In this document: piece after piece, positions 37,582 to 47,358 of the stretch | Position numbering within the stretch: the first letter of the stretch is position 1 | Layout of the letters: every line of letters begins with the position of its first letter | Program-made: the position numbers and the translations under genes | The notes under the pieces: generated by a model | Told to the model about the DNA's origin: nothing | The model's input: the letters and a program-made list of their open reading frames with translations, nothing else | Database searches by the model: none | Assembly: GCF_001887355.1 (NCBI RefSeq) | Contig: NZ_MPIN01000010.1 | Coordinates: 126,878 to 190,877, forward strand | Reading direction: 5' to 3' | DNA: 64,000 nt | Origin: Cystobacter ferrugineus | GTDB lineage: Bacteria; Myxococcota; Myxococcia; Myxococcales; Myxococcaceae

Positions 37582-37902
37582 CTACACCCCCGCGTCCACT
37601 TCCTCCGCCGCGGGCTCTCCCCGCTCGCGCACCGCCGCGCGGGCGATGGCATGCGCGGACATGGGCGCGGTGAGCATCAGGAACACCGCCACGAGCAGCG
37701 CGCGGCCCATGAGCGGCCACTGCCCCGAGCCCACCGCCCCCATCAGGATGATGACGACGCCCACGAACACCGCCTGCCCCGCCGCGTGCACCCTCATGAG
37801 GATGCCCGGCAGGCGGATGATGCCCACCACCGACACCGTCACCGCCACCAGCCCCAAGAGTACCAGCGCGTCCGCCACCCACTTGAGCGCCTCGGCCCTC
37901 AT
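37582..37902 (-). CDS. mnhG: Cation/proton antiporter subunit G
   Basis: A protein of 106 residues with three membrane helices and the family sequence GIIRLPGILMRVHAAGQ. The smallest Mrp subunits (F and G) complete the Na+/H+ (or K+/H+) antiporter complex in the inner membrane. Its ATG overlaps the mnhF stop (ATGA). Last gene of the C-D-E-F-G part. Confidence 0.9.
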   Translation of the reverse strand: MRAEALKWVADALVLLGLVAVTVSVVGIIRLPGILMRVHAAGQAVFVGVVIILMGAVGSGQWPLMGRALLVAVFLMLTAPMSAHAIARAAVRERGEPAAEEVDAGV

Positions 37903-38171
37903 CGCGGCTCCTCCTTGTGCACCGCGTGGTGCCGCGTGGCCGCCACCGTCTGCACGTAGGAGACGAGCGCCAGCACCAGCGCCGCGTCCAGGTAGCCCGT
38001 CACCCCGCGCCAGGCCCCGAACAGCCCCAGCACCGCCACGAACACCAGCGCCAGCGTGTCCAGCGCCAGCACCACGTCCAGCGTCGAGCGCGCCCGCGCC
38101 GACACCACCACCAACACGCCGAGCAGCCCCATCAGCCACACCAGCGCCACGTAGAAGACGACGTCGTGCAT
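37899..38171 (-). CDS. mnhF: Cation/proton antiporter subunit F
   Basis: A protein of 90 residues starting at the ATG of 38169-38171. Three membrane helices with RARSTLDVVLALDTLALVFVAVLGL, typical of MnhF/PhaF. It overlaps mnhG by ATGA and follows mnhE after 19 bp. Confidence 0.88.
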   Translation of the reverse strand: MHDVVFYVALVWLMGLLGVLVVVSARARSTLDVVLALDTLALVFVAVLGLFGAWRGVTGYLDAALVLALVSYVQTVAATRHHAVHKEEPR

Positions 38172-38190
38172 GGGCTCGCCACCTCCCGCT

Positions 38191-38682
38191 TCAAGGGAAC
38201 ACCGCCCGCTGGCGCTCCCGGTAGAACCGCTCCAGCTCCGCGCGGAACTCCTCCGCTCGCGACGCATCCGCCAGGTGGAAGCGCATCACCCGCCGCTCCC
38301 AGTCGATGCCCAGCAGCACCGAGCCCGGCGACATGCTCGCCAGCAGCGCCGACACCCGCGCCCCTCCGTCCGTGCGCTCCCCCAGCGCCACCTCCACCTC
38401 CCCCTGACGCTCCGCCGGCCGGGGCCCGAGCATGAGCCGCCCCATGCTCCAGGTGCCTCGCACCACGTCCACCAGCACCGCGCCCACCATCACCCCGAAG
38501 GCCCACAGCCGCCTCGGCCCCACCGCCCCCGGCCTCCGCCCGTCCACCAGCCAGCGCCCGCTCCACGCGAGCAGCCCCGCCGACACCCCGGCCCCCAGCG
38601 CGAGGTCCGCCACCGTCACCTTGCCCACCATCAACACGAACACCCCGGTGAGCAGCACCCAGGGCACCGCCCAGCGGCTCAT
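38191..38682 (-). CDS. mnhE: Cation/proton antiporter subunit E
   Basis: A protein of 163 residues; ATG at 38680-38682 overlaps the mnhD stop (ATGA). Two N-terminal membrane helices and a third in the middle (WAFGVMVGAVLVDVVRGTW), then a cytosolic domain with SMSPGSVLLGID, the conserved feature of MnhE. Confidence 0.88.
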   Translation of the reverse strand: MSRWAVPWVLLTGVFVLMVGKVTVADLALGAGVSAGLLAWSGRWLVDGRRPGAVGPRRLWAFGVMVGAVLVDVVRGTWSMGRLMLGPRPAERQGEVEVALGERTDGGARVSALLASMSPGSVLLGIDWERRVMRFHLADASRAEEFRAELERFYRERQRAVFP

Positions 38683-40055
38683 GGCCCCCCTCCCCCCGCG
38701 AGCGCCACGGCCACCCGGGCACTCACCGCGAGCAGCGGCTCGGGCCACACCCCCACCCCCACCCCCACCAACGCCAGCGCCAGCACCACCCCGCTCGCCG
38801 CCCCGTCATGCGCCTCGCGCGTCCGGGCCTCCGCCCAGTACAGGCACTGGAAGGTGCGCGCGAGCGCCACCAGCGACAGCACGCTCGAGAGCACGACGAA
38901 GCCCGCCAGCCACCAGCGCTCGCCGAAGAGCGCCGCGCGCAACAGCTCCGTCTTGGCGAGGAAGCCCAGCGACAGCGGCAGGCCCGCGGAGCTGAAGGCC
39001 GCCGCCGCGAAGGCCGCGCGCGAGCGCGTGCCCGGCAACCCCATGGCGAGGAACAGCACCGCCTTGTCCAGCGAGCCCGACAGCGCGAGCAGCACCGCCG
39101 CCGCCACACCCGGCCCCGGCCCCAGCCCCAGCGCCGCGAAGAGGTAGCCCGCCTGGGCGATGGACGCGTACGCCAGCGTCTCGGCGGGCACCTGCCGCGC
39201 GAGCGCCAGGAGCGAGCCGTACACGAGGCTCGCTCCGCCCAGCACCGCCAGCACCTCGGCGCCATGCGCGAGCGCATCGCCGAGCACCCCCGCGCCCAGA
39301 CGCACCAGCGCGTAGCTGCCGATGTTCACCAGCGCCCCGGCGAAGATGGCGGCGATGGACGTGCTCACGCCCCGGTACACCGCCGGCGCCCAGAAGTGGA
39401 AGGGGAAGAGCCCCAGCTTCACCCCGAAGGCGCTGAGCAGCAGCGCCCCCGGCACGTCGAGCCGGCGCGTGTGGGGACGGGCCACCCACTCGGCGATGCC
39501 TCCCATGTCCAGCGTCCCCGTGGCCTGGTAGAGCATCACCACCGCCGTGAGGAAGAGCACCGAGCCCATGAGGTTCACCACCACGAAGGTGAAGCCCGCG
39601 CGCAGCGCCGGAGCCCCCCGGCCGTAGCTCGCCAGCGCGAAGGCCGCGCCCATGGACAGCTCGAAGAAGACGTAGAAGTTGAACGCGTCCGCGGTGAGGA
39701 ACGCCCCGTTGAGCCCCGCCGCCAGGAAGAGCACCAGCGCCGGGAAGCTGCGCGTGCTGATGCCCTCGAGCAGCTCGCACAGCAGCGCCCCGGCGAGCAC
39801 CGCGTTGGTCACCCCGCAGAAGAGCACCGACAGCACATCCGCGCGCAGGCGGATGCCCATGCCCACCGGCCAGCCTCCGGCGACCACCTCGGGCACGGGG
39901 CCGTGCAGGGCCGCGGGCAGCAGGGCGAGGCTCGCTCCGAGCACCCCCACCATCCCCACCATCGCCAGGCCCGCCACGGCCTTCTTGCGCCCATCCAGGA
40001 AGGACAGCACGGCGGCGAGCCCCCACGCGCCCACCAGGGGCAGCACGAGCGGCAT
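38679..40055 (-). CDS. mnhD: Cation/proton antiporter subunit D (NuoM/NuoN-like)
   Basis: A protein of 458 residues with about 14 membrane helices, homologous to the proton-pumping subunits of complex I. The discontinuous-helix lysines and the FELSMGAAFAL and KLGLFPFHFWAP segments are present. It starts within the mnhC stop region (TGATG). Confidence 0.93.
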   Translation of the reverse strand: MPLVLPLVGAWGLAAVLSFLDGRKKAVAGLAMVGMVGVLGASLALLPAALHGPVPEVVAGGWPVGMGIRLRADVLSVLFCGVTNAVLAGALLCELLEGISTRSFPALVLFLAAGLNGAFLTADAFNFYVFFELSMGAAFALASYGRGAPALRAGFTFVVVNLMGSVLFLTAVVMLYQATGTLDMGGIAEWVARPHTRRLDVPGALLLSAFGVKLGLFPFHFWAPAVYRGVSTSIAAIFAGALVNIGSYALVRLGAGVLGDALAHGAEVLAVLGGASLVYGSLLALARQVPAETLAYASIAQAGYLFAALGLGPGPGVAAAVLLALSGSLDKAVLFLAMGLPGTRSRAAFAAAAFSSAGLPLSLGFLAKTELLRAALFGERWWLAGFVVLSSVLSLVALARTFQCLYWAEARTREAHDGAASGVVLALALVGVGVGVWPEPLLAVSARVAVALAGGGGP

Positions 40056-40438
40056 CAGCGCTCCTCCGGCACAGACGGCTCCCGGGTGAGCGACTGCTCC
40101 TCCTCCAGCTCGGCGTGCACCACGTCGCGCAGGTCCAACGAGCCGTGCTGCTCGTGCATCCGGTAGACGAACGCCAGCAGCAGCGCCGAGGTGGCGAAGC
40201 CGATGACGATGGCGGTGAGCGCCAGGGACTGGGCGAGCGGATCCGTCATCGCCGGGGTGGCGCCCTCGCCGTGCAGGGGCTCGCCGCGCTCGGGAAAGCC
40301 CGTGGAGAGGATGAAGAGGATGGCCGAGTTGGTGAGCAGGAGCCCTCCCGCGGCCATGCGCACCATGTCTCGCTTGAGCGTGAGCAGCACACCCACGCCG
40401 AAGAGCAGTCCCACCGTGAGGGCCACGGCGGCGTTCAC
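40055..40438 (-). CDS. mnhC: Cation/proton antiporter subunit C (NuoK-like)
   Basis: A protein of about 127 residues with three membrane helices (VALTVGLLFGVGVLL, LLLTNSAILFILST, LTAIVIGFATSALLLAFVY). I chose GTG at 40438, which has GGAG 7 nt upstream and gives the usual length; GTG at 40477 has no ribosome site. It is the first gene of this half-operon. Subunits A and B, which normally precede it, are 10 kb away. Confidence 0.82.
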   Translation of the reverse strand: MNAAVALTVGLLFGVGVLLTLKRDMVRMAAGGLLLTNSAILFILSTGFPERGEPLHGEGATPAMTDPLAQSLALTAIVIGFATSALLLAFVYRMHEQHGSLDLRDVVHAELEEEQSLTREPSVPEER

Positions 40439-40646
40439 GCGGGGCTCCAGGTCACGAGCGGAAAGAAAGGCGGGCACATCGGTCGGTCAGTTCCCGGAGA
40501 GGAATCGGTCCCGAAGGTAGGAGCACCCTACGTTCCGGGGAGGCCTCCCCTCATACAGGCGGAGACGCCCCGAGTGGCCGGGCACGGGCGCGGGGGGCGC
40601 GGGCGCGTCCGTTAGGGAACGTTCTGGCGGGCCGGCAAGCCACCCC

Positions 40647-41213
40647 TCAGGGAACGAGCCAGAGCGCGCCCAGCCCGAGTTCCACCGCCTCGAAGGGCTC
40701 GGCACGCACCAGCGCGTCTCCCGCGTGGGTCTCCGTCCGAGCCCATCCCCCCGCGTCCCCGCGGAAGACCTCCAGCGTGCGCGCGAGTGGATCGATGAGC
40801 CACGCATGACTCACGCCCTCGCGGAAGTACACGGGCAGCTTGCGGTGACGGTCCACCCGCGCCGTGGAGGGTGACAACACCTCGCACACCCAGTCCGGCG
40901 CGAGCGGAACGAAGGGCTCTCGCGGGGAAGGTGGCTGGGGCATGCGCTCGCGGCGCCAGCCCGCCAGGTCCGGCACGAGCACATCCCGCCCCAGGTGTAA
41001 CTCGGGCTCCGGGAGGAACCACCAGCCCCCCGGCCCTCCGCGTCCGAGCGAGAACGGGCCTCCCAGCGCGAAGCCCAGCACGAAGGCGCAGTGCGCATGG
41101 CCCACCGCGGGCCGGGGCGAGGCCAAGAGCTCGTCCTCCAGCAGCTCGCCCACCCACCCTTCCGGCAGGGCCTCGATGTCCGCGTACGTCGCCGGCTTCT
41201 TGCCCCGTCCCAT
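40647..41213 (-). CDS. Uma2/DUF820-family putative endonuclease
   Basis: A protein of 188 residues. The restriction-endonuclease-like fold of the Uma2 family is recognised from PELHLGRDVLVPDLAGWRRERMP, DWVCEVLSPSTARVDRHRKLP and HAWLIDPLARTLEVFR; the Asp, Glu and later Lys/Asp lie in these segments. Uma2 genes are abundant in cyanobacteria and myxobacteria with unknown biological role. The start is ATG at 41211-41213. Confidence 0.85.
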   Translation of the reverse strand: MGRGKKPATYADIEALPEGWVGELLEDELLASPRPAVGHAHCAFVLGFALGGPFSLGRGGPGGWWFLPEPELHLGRDVLVPDLAGWRRERMPQPPSPREPFVPLAPDWVCEVLSPSTARVDRHRKLPVYFREGVSHAWLIDPLARTLEVFRGDAGGWARTETHAGDALVRAEPFEAVELGLGALWLVP

Positions 41214-41332
41214 CTTCAACCCTGTCCCATGCGCCGCGCCTCCTGGAGGAAACACCCGTGGGGCCGTGTTCTTCCCCACTCCTCCAGTCTACCCGGCCGT
41301 CCGACATCCGAGGTCGGGTGGGCGGGCCGGGC

Positions 41333-43084
41333 TCAGCCCTCGAACATCTCCCGCACGCGTGTGGCGAGCGCGTCCGGATCGAAGGGCTTGGTGATCATCT
41401 GCATGCCCGCGTCCAGGTAGCCCGTGCCGAACACGGCGTTCTCCGCGTAGCCCGTCATGAAGAGCACCTTGAGCCCCGGACGCAGCTCGCGCGCGGCGTC
41501 CGCGAGCTGCCGCCCGTTGAGCCCCGGCAACCCGATGTCCGTGACGAGCAGGTCAATCCGCTTCTTCGACTGCACCACCTTGAGCCCCTCGGGCCCATCC
41601 GCCGCCTCGATCGTCCGGTAGCCCAGCTCCCCGAGGATCTCCATCACCAGCTCGCGCAGGAGCGGCTCGTCCTCCACCACGAGCACCGTCTCGCCCTCCG
41701 CCCGCGCCGCCACCGGCGCACCGGCCGCCTTGTCCTCCTCCTGCGCCTCGCCCAGGAAGCGCGGCAGGAAGAGCGTCACGCTCGTGCCCCGGCCCACCTC
41801 GCTGTCGATGTGCACGTGGCCCTCGGACTGCCGGGCGAAGCCGTAGATCATCGACAGCCCCAGGCCCGTGCCATGCCCCAGCGGCTTGGTGGTGAAGAAG
41901 GGCTCGAACGCCCGGGCGATCACGTCCGGCGGCATGCCACTGCCCGTGTCCGTCACGCGGATGCGCACGTACGCGCCCGGCGCCAGGTCCCTCGGCGCCA
42001 TGGGGCCGCCCGCTTCCAGCCAGGTGTTCTCCGTCTCCAGCGTCAGCCGCCCCCCCGAGGGCATGGCATCCCGCGAGTTGATGACGAGGTTGAGCAGCGC
42101 GTTCTCCAACTGGTGCGGATCACACAGCGTGTGCCAGAGCCCCTCGGCCGGGCGCACCTCGAGCTGGATGGCGGGGCCGATCGTCCGGCGCATCAGCTCC
42201 TCCAGCGAGGCGATGAGCGCCTGGGCATCCACGGGCCGGGGCTCGAGCGGCTGGCGTCGCGAGAAGGCGAGCAGCCGGTGGGTGAGCGCCGCGGCGCGGT
42301 TGACCGAGGCCATGGCCGAGTTGATGTAGCGCGGGGCCTGATCCACCTGGCCCAGCTCCAGCCGCTTCTGGAGGATGGACAGCGAGCCGAGGATGCCGGA
42401 CAGCAGGTTGTTGAAGTCGTGCGCGATGCCGCCGGTGAGCTGGCCCACCGCCTCCATCTTCTGGGCGTGGCGCAGCGCCTCCTCGGCGCGTCCGCGCTCG
42501 GCGATCTCCGACTGGAGCCGGGCGTTGGCGGCGGCGAGCTCGTGCGTGCGCTCGGCCACGCGCGTCTCCAGGGTCTCGTTGAGCACGCGCAGCGAGTCCT
42601 CGGCCGCGCGCCGCTCGTGCACGTCCTCCGTCATGCCATGCCAGCGCAGGATGTTGCCCTGGGGGCCGCGCAGGGGCAGGGCGCGCGTGTGCATCCACCG
42701 GTAGTCTCCCCGGGACAGGCGCATGCGGTACTCGGCCTCGAAGCTCCCCAGGGAGGAGATGGCCCGCGCCCACGCCGCGGAGACGGCCGAGCGATCATCC
42801 GGGTGCACCAGGCGCAGCCAACCGTCTCCGAGCGCCGTCTCGCGCTCCATGCCCGTCAGCTCCACCCAGCTCTCGGGCAGGCCGGTGATGCGGCCCTCCG
42901 GGTCCGCCGCCCAGGAGATCCTCGGCGCGAGCCGCACCAGGGCGGAGGGGTCGATGACCTCCCCGGGAGGCCCCACCCAGGCCCCATTGGCCTCCGCCCG
43001 CGCCAGCGCCGCGCGCAGCCGTGCGTTCTCCGCCTCGAGCGCGGCCAGGCGCTCGCTCCGCGTCGTGTCCATGGGAGTGCCCAC
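41333..43084 (-). CDS. PAS-hybrid histidine kinase with C-terminal receiver
   Basis: A protein of 583 residues starting at GTG 43084 (ATG at 43072 is an alternative). In order: short coiled coil (10-32), PAS with PAC (about 47-160), coiled coil, HisKA with H222 in [13 protein letters not shown], HATPase_c with N and G boxes (NLVINSRDA and [14 protein letters not shown]), and a receiver (about 455-575) with phospho-acceptor Asp in [10 protein letters not shown]. No membrane segment, so cytosolic. H-box with DFNN is the NtrB/HisKA_8-type. Output partner unknown. Confidence 0.9.
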   Translation of the reverse strand: MGTPMDTTRSERLAALEAENARLRAALARAEANGAWVGPPGEVIDPSALVRLAPRISWAADPEGRITGLPESWVELTGMERETALGDGWLRLVHPDDRSAVSAAWARAISSLGSFEAEYRMRLSRGDYRWMHTRALPLRGPQGNILRWHGMTEDVHERRAAEDSLRVLNETLETRVAERTHELAAANARLQSEIAERGRAEEALRHAQKMEAVGQLTGGIAHDFNNLLSGILGSLSILQKRLELGQVDQAPRYINSAMASVNRAAALTHRLLAFSRRQPLEPRPVDAQALIASLEELMRRTIGPAIQLEVRPAEGLWHTLCDPHQLENALLNLVINSRDAMPSGGRLTLETENTWLEAGGPMAPRDLAPGAYVRIRVTDTGSGMPPDVIARAFEPFFTTKPLGHGTGLGLSMIYGFARQSEGHVHIDSEVGRGTSVTLFLPRFLGEAQEEDKAAGAPVAARAEGETVLVVEDEPLLRELVMEILGELGYRTIEAADGPEGLKVVQSKKRIDLLVTDIGLPGLNGRQLADAARELRPGLKVLFMTGYAENAVFGTGYLDAGMQMITKPFDPDALATRVREMFEG

Positions 43085-43177
43085 GGATTTCTACAGAACA
43101 CCGGGCACCGGGCACGTCAAGCAAAGGGGAAAGGCCGGGTCCCGCTCCGCCGGATATCAGAAATCACCCACCCGCCA

Positions 43178-44653
43178 TCACACCACCGCGAGCGGCTCGG
43201 GCCCGGCGTCCAGCACCTCGCGCAGACGTCTGAGGCCCCGCTCCAGTTGCGCGCGCGTGCGCGGCGTGCCGATGCACACCCGCACCGCCGAGGGCACCAG
43301 TCCCGGCCCCACGCCGAACAGGTCCGCGCTCGTCACCGCCACCCCGTGCCGCCGCGCCTGCGCCGTGAACGCCTCGCTGCGCCGCCCCTCGGGAAGCCCG
43401 AGCCACAGGTGATAGAGCGGCACCGTCGGCTCGCACCGCACCCCCGTGCCGAGCACCGCGCGCGCCAGCGCCTGGCGTTCGCCCGTCTCGCGCCGCTGGG
43501 CCACCACGAGCGCGTCCGCCGTGCCGTCCTCCACCCAGCGCGAGAGCACCTCGGCCATGAGCGGCGTCGTCATCAGCGAGGCCAGGCCCACCTCCTCGGC
43601 GAGCCGCTCGCCGCGCGCCCGCGCCGGCCCCACCAGGTAGCCGATGCGCAGCCCCGGCGTGAGCAGCTTGCTCACCCCGGCGATGAAGTAGCTGGACTCG
43701 GGCAGGAAACACGCGAGCGGCGGCGGGCGCACCGAGGGCAGGAGCCCATACGAGTCGTCCTCCAGCACCAGCACCCCATGGCGGCGCGCCACCTCGGCCA
43801 CCTCGCGCCGCCGCGCCTCGGACATCACCACGCCCGTGGGGTTGTGGCACGTGGGCTGGAGGTAGAGCAGGCGCACCGGGCCCGCGCGGCACGCCGCCTC
43901 CAGCGCGTCGGGCAGCAGGCCATCCGCGTCCATCGCCAGCCCCTGCATCCTCAACTGGAAGCGCCGCGCGAGCACCTTGATGCCCGGGTAGGTGAGCGCC
44001 TCGGTGGCGAGCACGTCGCCCGGCTGGGTGAGCGCCGCCAGCGCCACCTCCATGGCGTGCTGGCCTCCCGCGCACACCACCACCTGCTCGGGCCGGGCCG
44101 ACAGCCCGAAGCGTCCCGACCAGGCCGCGCCCACCTCGCGGTGCCTCAGCGCCCCCGCCGCGGGCTGGTAGGCGAGCAGCTCCGCCAGCCGGGGCGAGCG
44201 GCCCAGCTCCTCCAGCGACGCGCGCAGCGCCTGGCCCACCGGATCGCCCTCGGGCGTCGCGGGCGCGTTGATGCTCAGCTCCACCAGCGAGGCCTCGTCC
44301 GCCTCCATGGGCGTGGGCATGTGCGTGGGCGCGGCCTTGTCCCGCACGTAGGTGCCCCGGCCCACCTCGCCCCGCACGAGCCCTCGCTTCTCCGCCTCGC
44401 CATAGGCGCGCGTCACCGTGCCCACCGTGACGCCCAGCCGCTCGGCCAGCTCCCGGTGCGTGGGCAGACGCGTGCCCGGCAGCAGCCGCCCGGCCTCGCG
44501 ATCCTCCGCCAGCGCGTCCGCGATCGCCCGGTACAGCGGCCCCCGGCGATCCTCGAGCCTCGGCGTCCAGCCTGTCTCGGTGACAATCGGTACACTTGAC
44601 GAATGTTGGAGTCCCACGTAAGCGATTGTCTCGATTCCGGCGCGACTTGTCAC
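43178..44653 (-). CDS. MocR/PdxR-type GntR regulator with aminotransferase domain
   Basis: Up to 491 residues. The N-terminal wHTH (GPLYRAIADALAED, RLPTHRELAERLGVTVGTVTRAYGEAEKRG) is GntR; the rest is a class I aminotransferase fold with PLP lysine in AGVSKLLTPGLRIGY. Such MocR regulators bind PLP or amino-group ligands. It is divergent from ilvE. The longest frame begins at GTG 44653, but GTG at 44617 or a later start is possible; no ribosome site decides. Control of ilvE or of branched-chain amino-acid metabolism is inferred from the arrangement. Confidence 0.82.
   Translation of the reverse strand: MTSRAGIETIAYVGLQHSSSVPIVTETGWTPRLEDRRGPLYRAIADALAEDREAGRLLPGTRLPTHRELAERLGVTVGTVTRAYGEAEKRGLVRGEVGRGTYVRDKAAPTHMPTPMEADEASLVELSINAPATPEGDPVGQALRASLEELGRSPRLAELLAYQPAAGALRHREVGAAWSGRFGLSARPEQVVVCAGGQHAMEVALAALTQPGDVLATEALTYPGIKVLARRFQLRMQGLAMDADGLLPDALEAACRAGPVRLLYLQPTCHNPTGVVMSEARRREVAEVARRHGVLVLEDDSYGLLPSVRPPPLACFLPESSYFIAGVSKLLTPGLRIGYLVGPARARGERLAEEVGLASLMTTPLMAEVLSRWVEDGTADALVVAQRRETGERQALARAVLGTGVRCEPTVPLYHLWLGLPEGRRSEAFTAQARRHGVAVTSADLFGVGPGLVPSAVRVCIGTPRTRAQLERGLRRLREVLDAGPEPLAVV
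44582..44630. promoter_or_regulatory. Inverted repeat in the MocR/ilvE divergent region
   Basis: GACAATCG (44582-44589) and CGATTGTC (44623-44630) are perfect 8-bp inverted copies 33 bp apart. They lie between or within the start regions of the divergent regulator and aminotransferase, where a MocR operator is expected. A role as binding site is inferred. Confidence 0.45.
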
Positions 44654-44704
44654 GAAATTGCGTCGAAACCAGCCCCGCCCCCTTCAGCACAGAGGAGCCG
44701 CAGC

Positions 44705-45775
44705 ATGATGCCCATCGAGGTCCAGCGCGCCGCCGCCCTGAAGCCCAAGCCCGCCGCCACGGACGTGCTGGGCTTCGGCAAGTACTTCACCGACCACATG
44801 TTCCGGATGGACTACGCGCCGGAGCGGGGGTGGCACCAGGCGCGCATCGTGCCGTACGGGCCGCTGGGGTTGGATCCGGGCGCGGCGGCGCTGCACTACG
44901 CGCAGTCGGTGTTCGACGGGGCGAAGGTGTTCCGGGGCCGGGATGGGAAGCTGCGCGCGTTCCGGCTGACGGACCACTGCGCGCGCCTGGCGGCGAGCGC
45001 CGAGCGGCTGAGCATGGCGGTGGTGCCGCCGGAGCTGGCGCGCGCGTCCATCGAGGCGCTGGTGAAGGAGGAGGCCGCATGGGTGCCGAGCGCGCCGGGC
45101 ACGTCGTTGTACGTGCGGCCGGTGGTGATCGCCTCGGAGGCGTTCCTCGGGGTGAGGCCAGCGGACAAGTACATCTTCTTCGCCATCCTCAGCCCGGTGG
45201 GCAACTACTTCAGCAACGGGGCGGAGCCGGTGCGCATCTGGGTGGAGCAGCGGCACACGCGCGCGGCGCCCGGAGGCCTGGGCGGGGCGAAGGCGGCGGC
45301 CAACTACGCGGCGAGCCTCCAGGCGTCGGTGGAGGCCAAGAAGCGGGGCTATGCGCAGGTGCTGTGGCTGGACGCGCTCGAGCACCGCTACATCGAGGAG
45401 GTGGGAACGATGAACCTCTTCGTGCGCATCGGGGATGAGATTGTCACCCCGCCCTTGGATGGGACGTTCCTGCCGGGCATCACCCGGGAGAGCGCGCTGA
45501 CGCTCTTGCGCGACTGGGGCATGAAGGTGAGCGAGCGCAAGCTGTCCATCGACGAGCTGCGCGAGGCGCACCGCGAGGGGGCGCTGCACGAGGTGTTCGG
45601 CACGGGGACGGCGGCGGTGATTTCGCCGGTGGGTGGACTGGGCTTCGAGGAGGGCGAGCTGAAGATTGGCCAGGGCCGGGTGGGCGAGGTGTCCCAGCGG
45701 CTGTACGACGCGCTCACCGGAATCCAGTACGGCACGCAGCCGGACCGGCACGGGTGGATGACGGTCATCGCGTAG
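44705..45775 (+). CDS. ilvE: Branched-chain-amino-acid aminotransferase
   Basis: A protein of 356 residues. I start at the ATG of 44705 (GGAG upstream) because upstream codons show no homology. PLP-binding Lys in GGLGGAKAAANYAASL and the EVGTMNLFVR loop are diagnostic for class IV BCAT. It transfers the amino group of Leu, Ile or Val to 2-oxoglutarate, in synthesis or breakdown. In myxobacteria BCAA breakdown feeds iso-fatty acids; the next gene, a hydrolase of valine catabolism, agrees. Confidence 0.94.
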   Translation: MMPIEVQRAAALKPKPAATDVLGFGKYFTDHMFRMDYAPERGWHQARIVPYGPLGLDPGAAALHYAQSVFDGAKVFRGRDGKLRAFRLTDHCARLAASAERLSMAVVPPELARASIEALVKEEAAWVPSAPGTSLYVRPVVIASEAFLGVRPADKYIFFAILSPVGNYFSNGAEPVRIWVEQRHTRAAPGGLGGAKAAANYAASLQASVEAKKRGYAQVLWLDALEHRYIEEVGTMNLFVRIGDEIVTPPLDGTFLPGITRESALTLLRDWGMKVSERKLSIDELREAHREGALHEVFGTGTAAVISPVGGLGFEEGELKIGQGRVGEVSQRLYDALTGIQYGTQPDRHGWMTVIA

Positions 45776-45812
45776 GACGCCGCGGGGCCCCGGGGCGTGC
45801 TATCCCCGGGGC

Positions 45813-46868
45813 ATGAACCCGGACGTGCTGCTGGAGACGCGCGGGCCCCTGGCCCTGGTGACCCTCAACCGACCCAAGGCGCACAACGCGCTCGACCTGG
45901 GGATGATCCGCGCGCTGCACCCCGCGCTCGAGCAGTGGGCCGGGCGCCCCGAGGTGAAGGCGGTGGTGGTACGCGGCGCGGGCGGCCGGGCCTTCTGCGC
46001 GGGCGGGGACGTACGGGCCGTGGCTGGCTCGCTGGACGTGCCCGGGGAGCAGGAGCCGTTGGCACGCGCCTTCTTCCGCGAGGAGTACCGGCTCAACCAG
46101 CTCATCCACCACTACCCCAAGCCCTACGTGGCGCTGGTGGATGGCATCTGCATGGGCGGGGGGCTCGGGCTGAGCCGGCATGGCTCGCATCGCGTCGTCA
46201 CCGAGCGGCTGCTGCTGGCCATGCCGGAGACGGGCATCGGCTTGTTTCCCGACGTGGGCGGCGGCTGGTTCCTGCCGCGCTTTCCGGGCGAGTCGGGCAC
46301 GTACCTGGGACTGACGGGAAACCGGTGCGGCGCGGCGGACGCGCTGTGGCTCGGGTACGCGACCTGGCGCGTGAAGCATGATCGGCTGGACGCCGTGGTG
46401 GACGCGCTCGCGGCGGCGGACTGGGGCGGCGGGCCGGAGCACGCGGTCGTCTCCCGGGTGCTGTCGGACTTCACGTCGGAGCCGGGGCCCTCGCCGCTCG
46501 CGGCCCATGCGAAGGAGATCGACCGGTGCTTCGCGGGCAACCGGGTGGAGGAGATCCTCGAGGCGCTCGCGGCCGAGGGCACGCCGTGGGCGGAGGAGAC
46601 GCGCGCCACGCTCGGGCGCATGTCGCCCACGAGCCTCAAGGTGACGCTGCGCCAGCTCCGGCTCGGCCGGGGCATGTCCTATGACGAGGTGGCGGCGATG
46701 GAGTACCGGCTGAGCCAGCGCTTCATGTCGCAGCCGGACTTCCGCGAGGGCATCCGCGCGGTGCTCGTGGACAAGGATCAGAAGCCCCGGTGGAACCCGC
46801 CCACGCTCGCCGAGGTGCGGGACGAGGACGTGGAGGCGTTCTTCGCGCCCCTCGCCCCGGGGGAGTGA
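45813..46868 (+). CDS. 3-hydroxyisobutyryl-CoA hydrolase-like (enoyl-CoA hydratase family)
   Basis: A protein of 351 residues. The crotonase oxyanion regions are GRAFCAGGDVRAV and MGGGLGLSRHGSHRVVTE; the hydrolase-type Glu in AMPETGIGLFPDVGGGWFL and the C-terminal domain with QKPRWNPP fit HIBCH rather than hydratases. It removes CoA from 3-hydroxyisobutyryl-CoA in valine degradation. 37 bp behind ilvE on the same strand. Confidence 0.87.
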   Translation: MNPDVLLETRGPLALVTLNRPKAHNALDLGMIRALHPALEQWAGRPEVKAVVVRGAGGRAFCAGGDVRAVAGSLDVPGEQEPLARAFFREEYRLNQLIHHYPKPYVALVDGICMGGGLGLSRHGSHRVVTERLLLAMPETGIGLFPDVGGGWFLPRFPGESGTYLGLTGNRCGAADALWLGYATWRVKHDRLDAVVDALAAADWGGGPEHAVVSRVLSDFTSEPGPSPLAAHAKEIDRCFAGNRVEEILEALAAEGTPWAEETRATLGRMSPTSLKVTLRQLRLGRGMSYDEVAAMEYRLSQRFMSQPDFREGIRAVLVDKDQKPRWNPPTLAEVRDEDVEAFFAPLAPGE

Positions 46869-46884
46869 GTCGCGGCGAACCGCT

Positions 46885-47358
46885 TCAGTAGCCGAGATCG
46901 AGTTCCTGAGCCTCCGCGGCCAGTTCCTTCAGGACCTGCTCCTGACGCCGCTCCTGCTCGCGTTTGAAGGCGAGCAGATCCTCGAAGCGGATCCGGCGGT
47001 GAGTGCCCGTCTTGTGGAAGGGGATCTTCCCCTGGTCGAGCAGGCCGATGAGGTACGGCCGCGACACGTTCAGCAGGTTGGCGGCTTCCTGGGTCGTGAG
47101 CTCCGCGTGGATGGGAACGAGGGTCACCGCGTTCCCCCGCGCCATCTGCTCCAGCACCCGGACGAGCAGTACGAGCGCACCCCGAGGAACGGACACGGCT
47201 TCCTTCACCCGGGGATCCTCGGGCCGTAGCGTCACGTGGGAAGCGCCTCGCTTGGACGCCTTGAGCAAGGGGGAGAGGAGCCGAGCCGCCCGCGCGGCCT
47301 CCTGGGCTTCGGCCTCACTGGGAGGCACCACATCCATCAAGTCCAGCGCGGTTTCCAT
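46885..47358 (-). CDS. Excisionase-type HTH protein, likely antitoxin
   Basis: A protein of 157 residues; the ATG at 47358 has GGGAG upstream. The C-terminal MerR-like HTH (LTTQEAANLLNVSRPYLIGLLDQGKIPFHK then RRIRFEDLLAFKREQ) is the excisionase/HTH_17 type. In many bacteria such proteins precede a PIN RNase gene as antitoxins; here the PIN gene is divergent rather than downstream, 221 bp away. The N-terminal half (about 80 residues) is unassigned. Confidence 0.75.
   Translation of the reverse strand: METALDLMDVVPPSEAEAQEAARAARLLSPLLKASKRGASHVTLRPEDPRVKEAVSVPRGALVLLVRVLEQMARGNAVTLVPIHAELTTQEAANLLNVSRPYLIGLLDQGKIPFHKTGTHRRIRFEDLLAFKREQERRQEQVLKELAAEAQELDLGY

Noticed and set aside
40871-44599. 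A 1242-codon open frame on the plus strand
   Set aside because: Antisense to Uma2, the histidine kinase and the MocR regulator; low-complexity translation.
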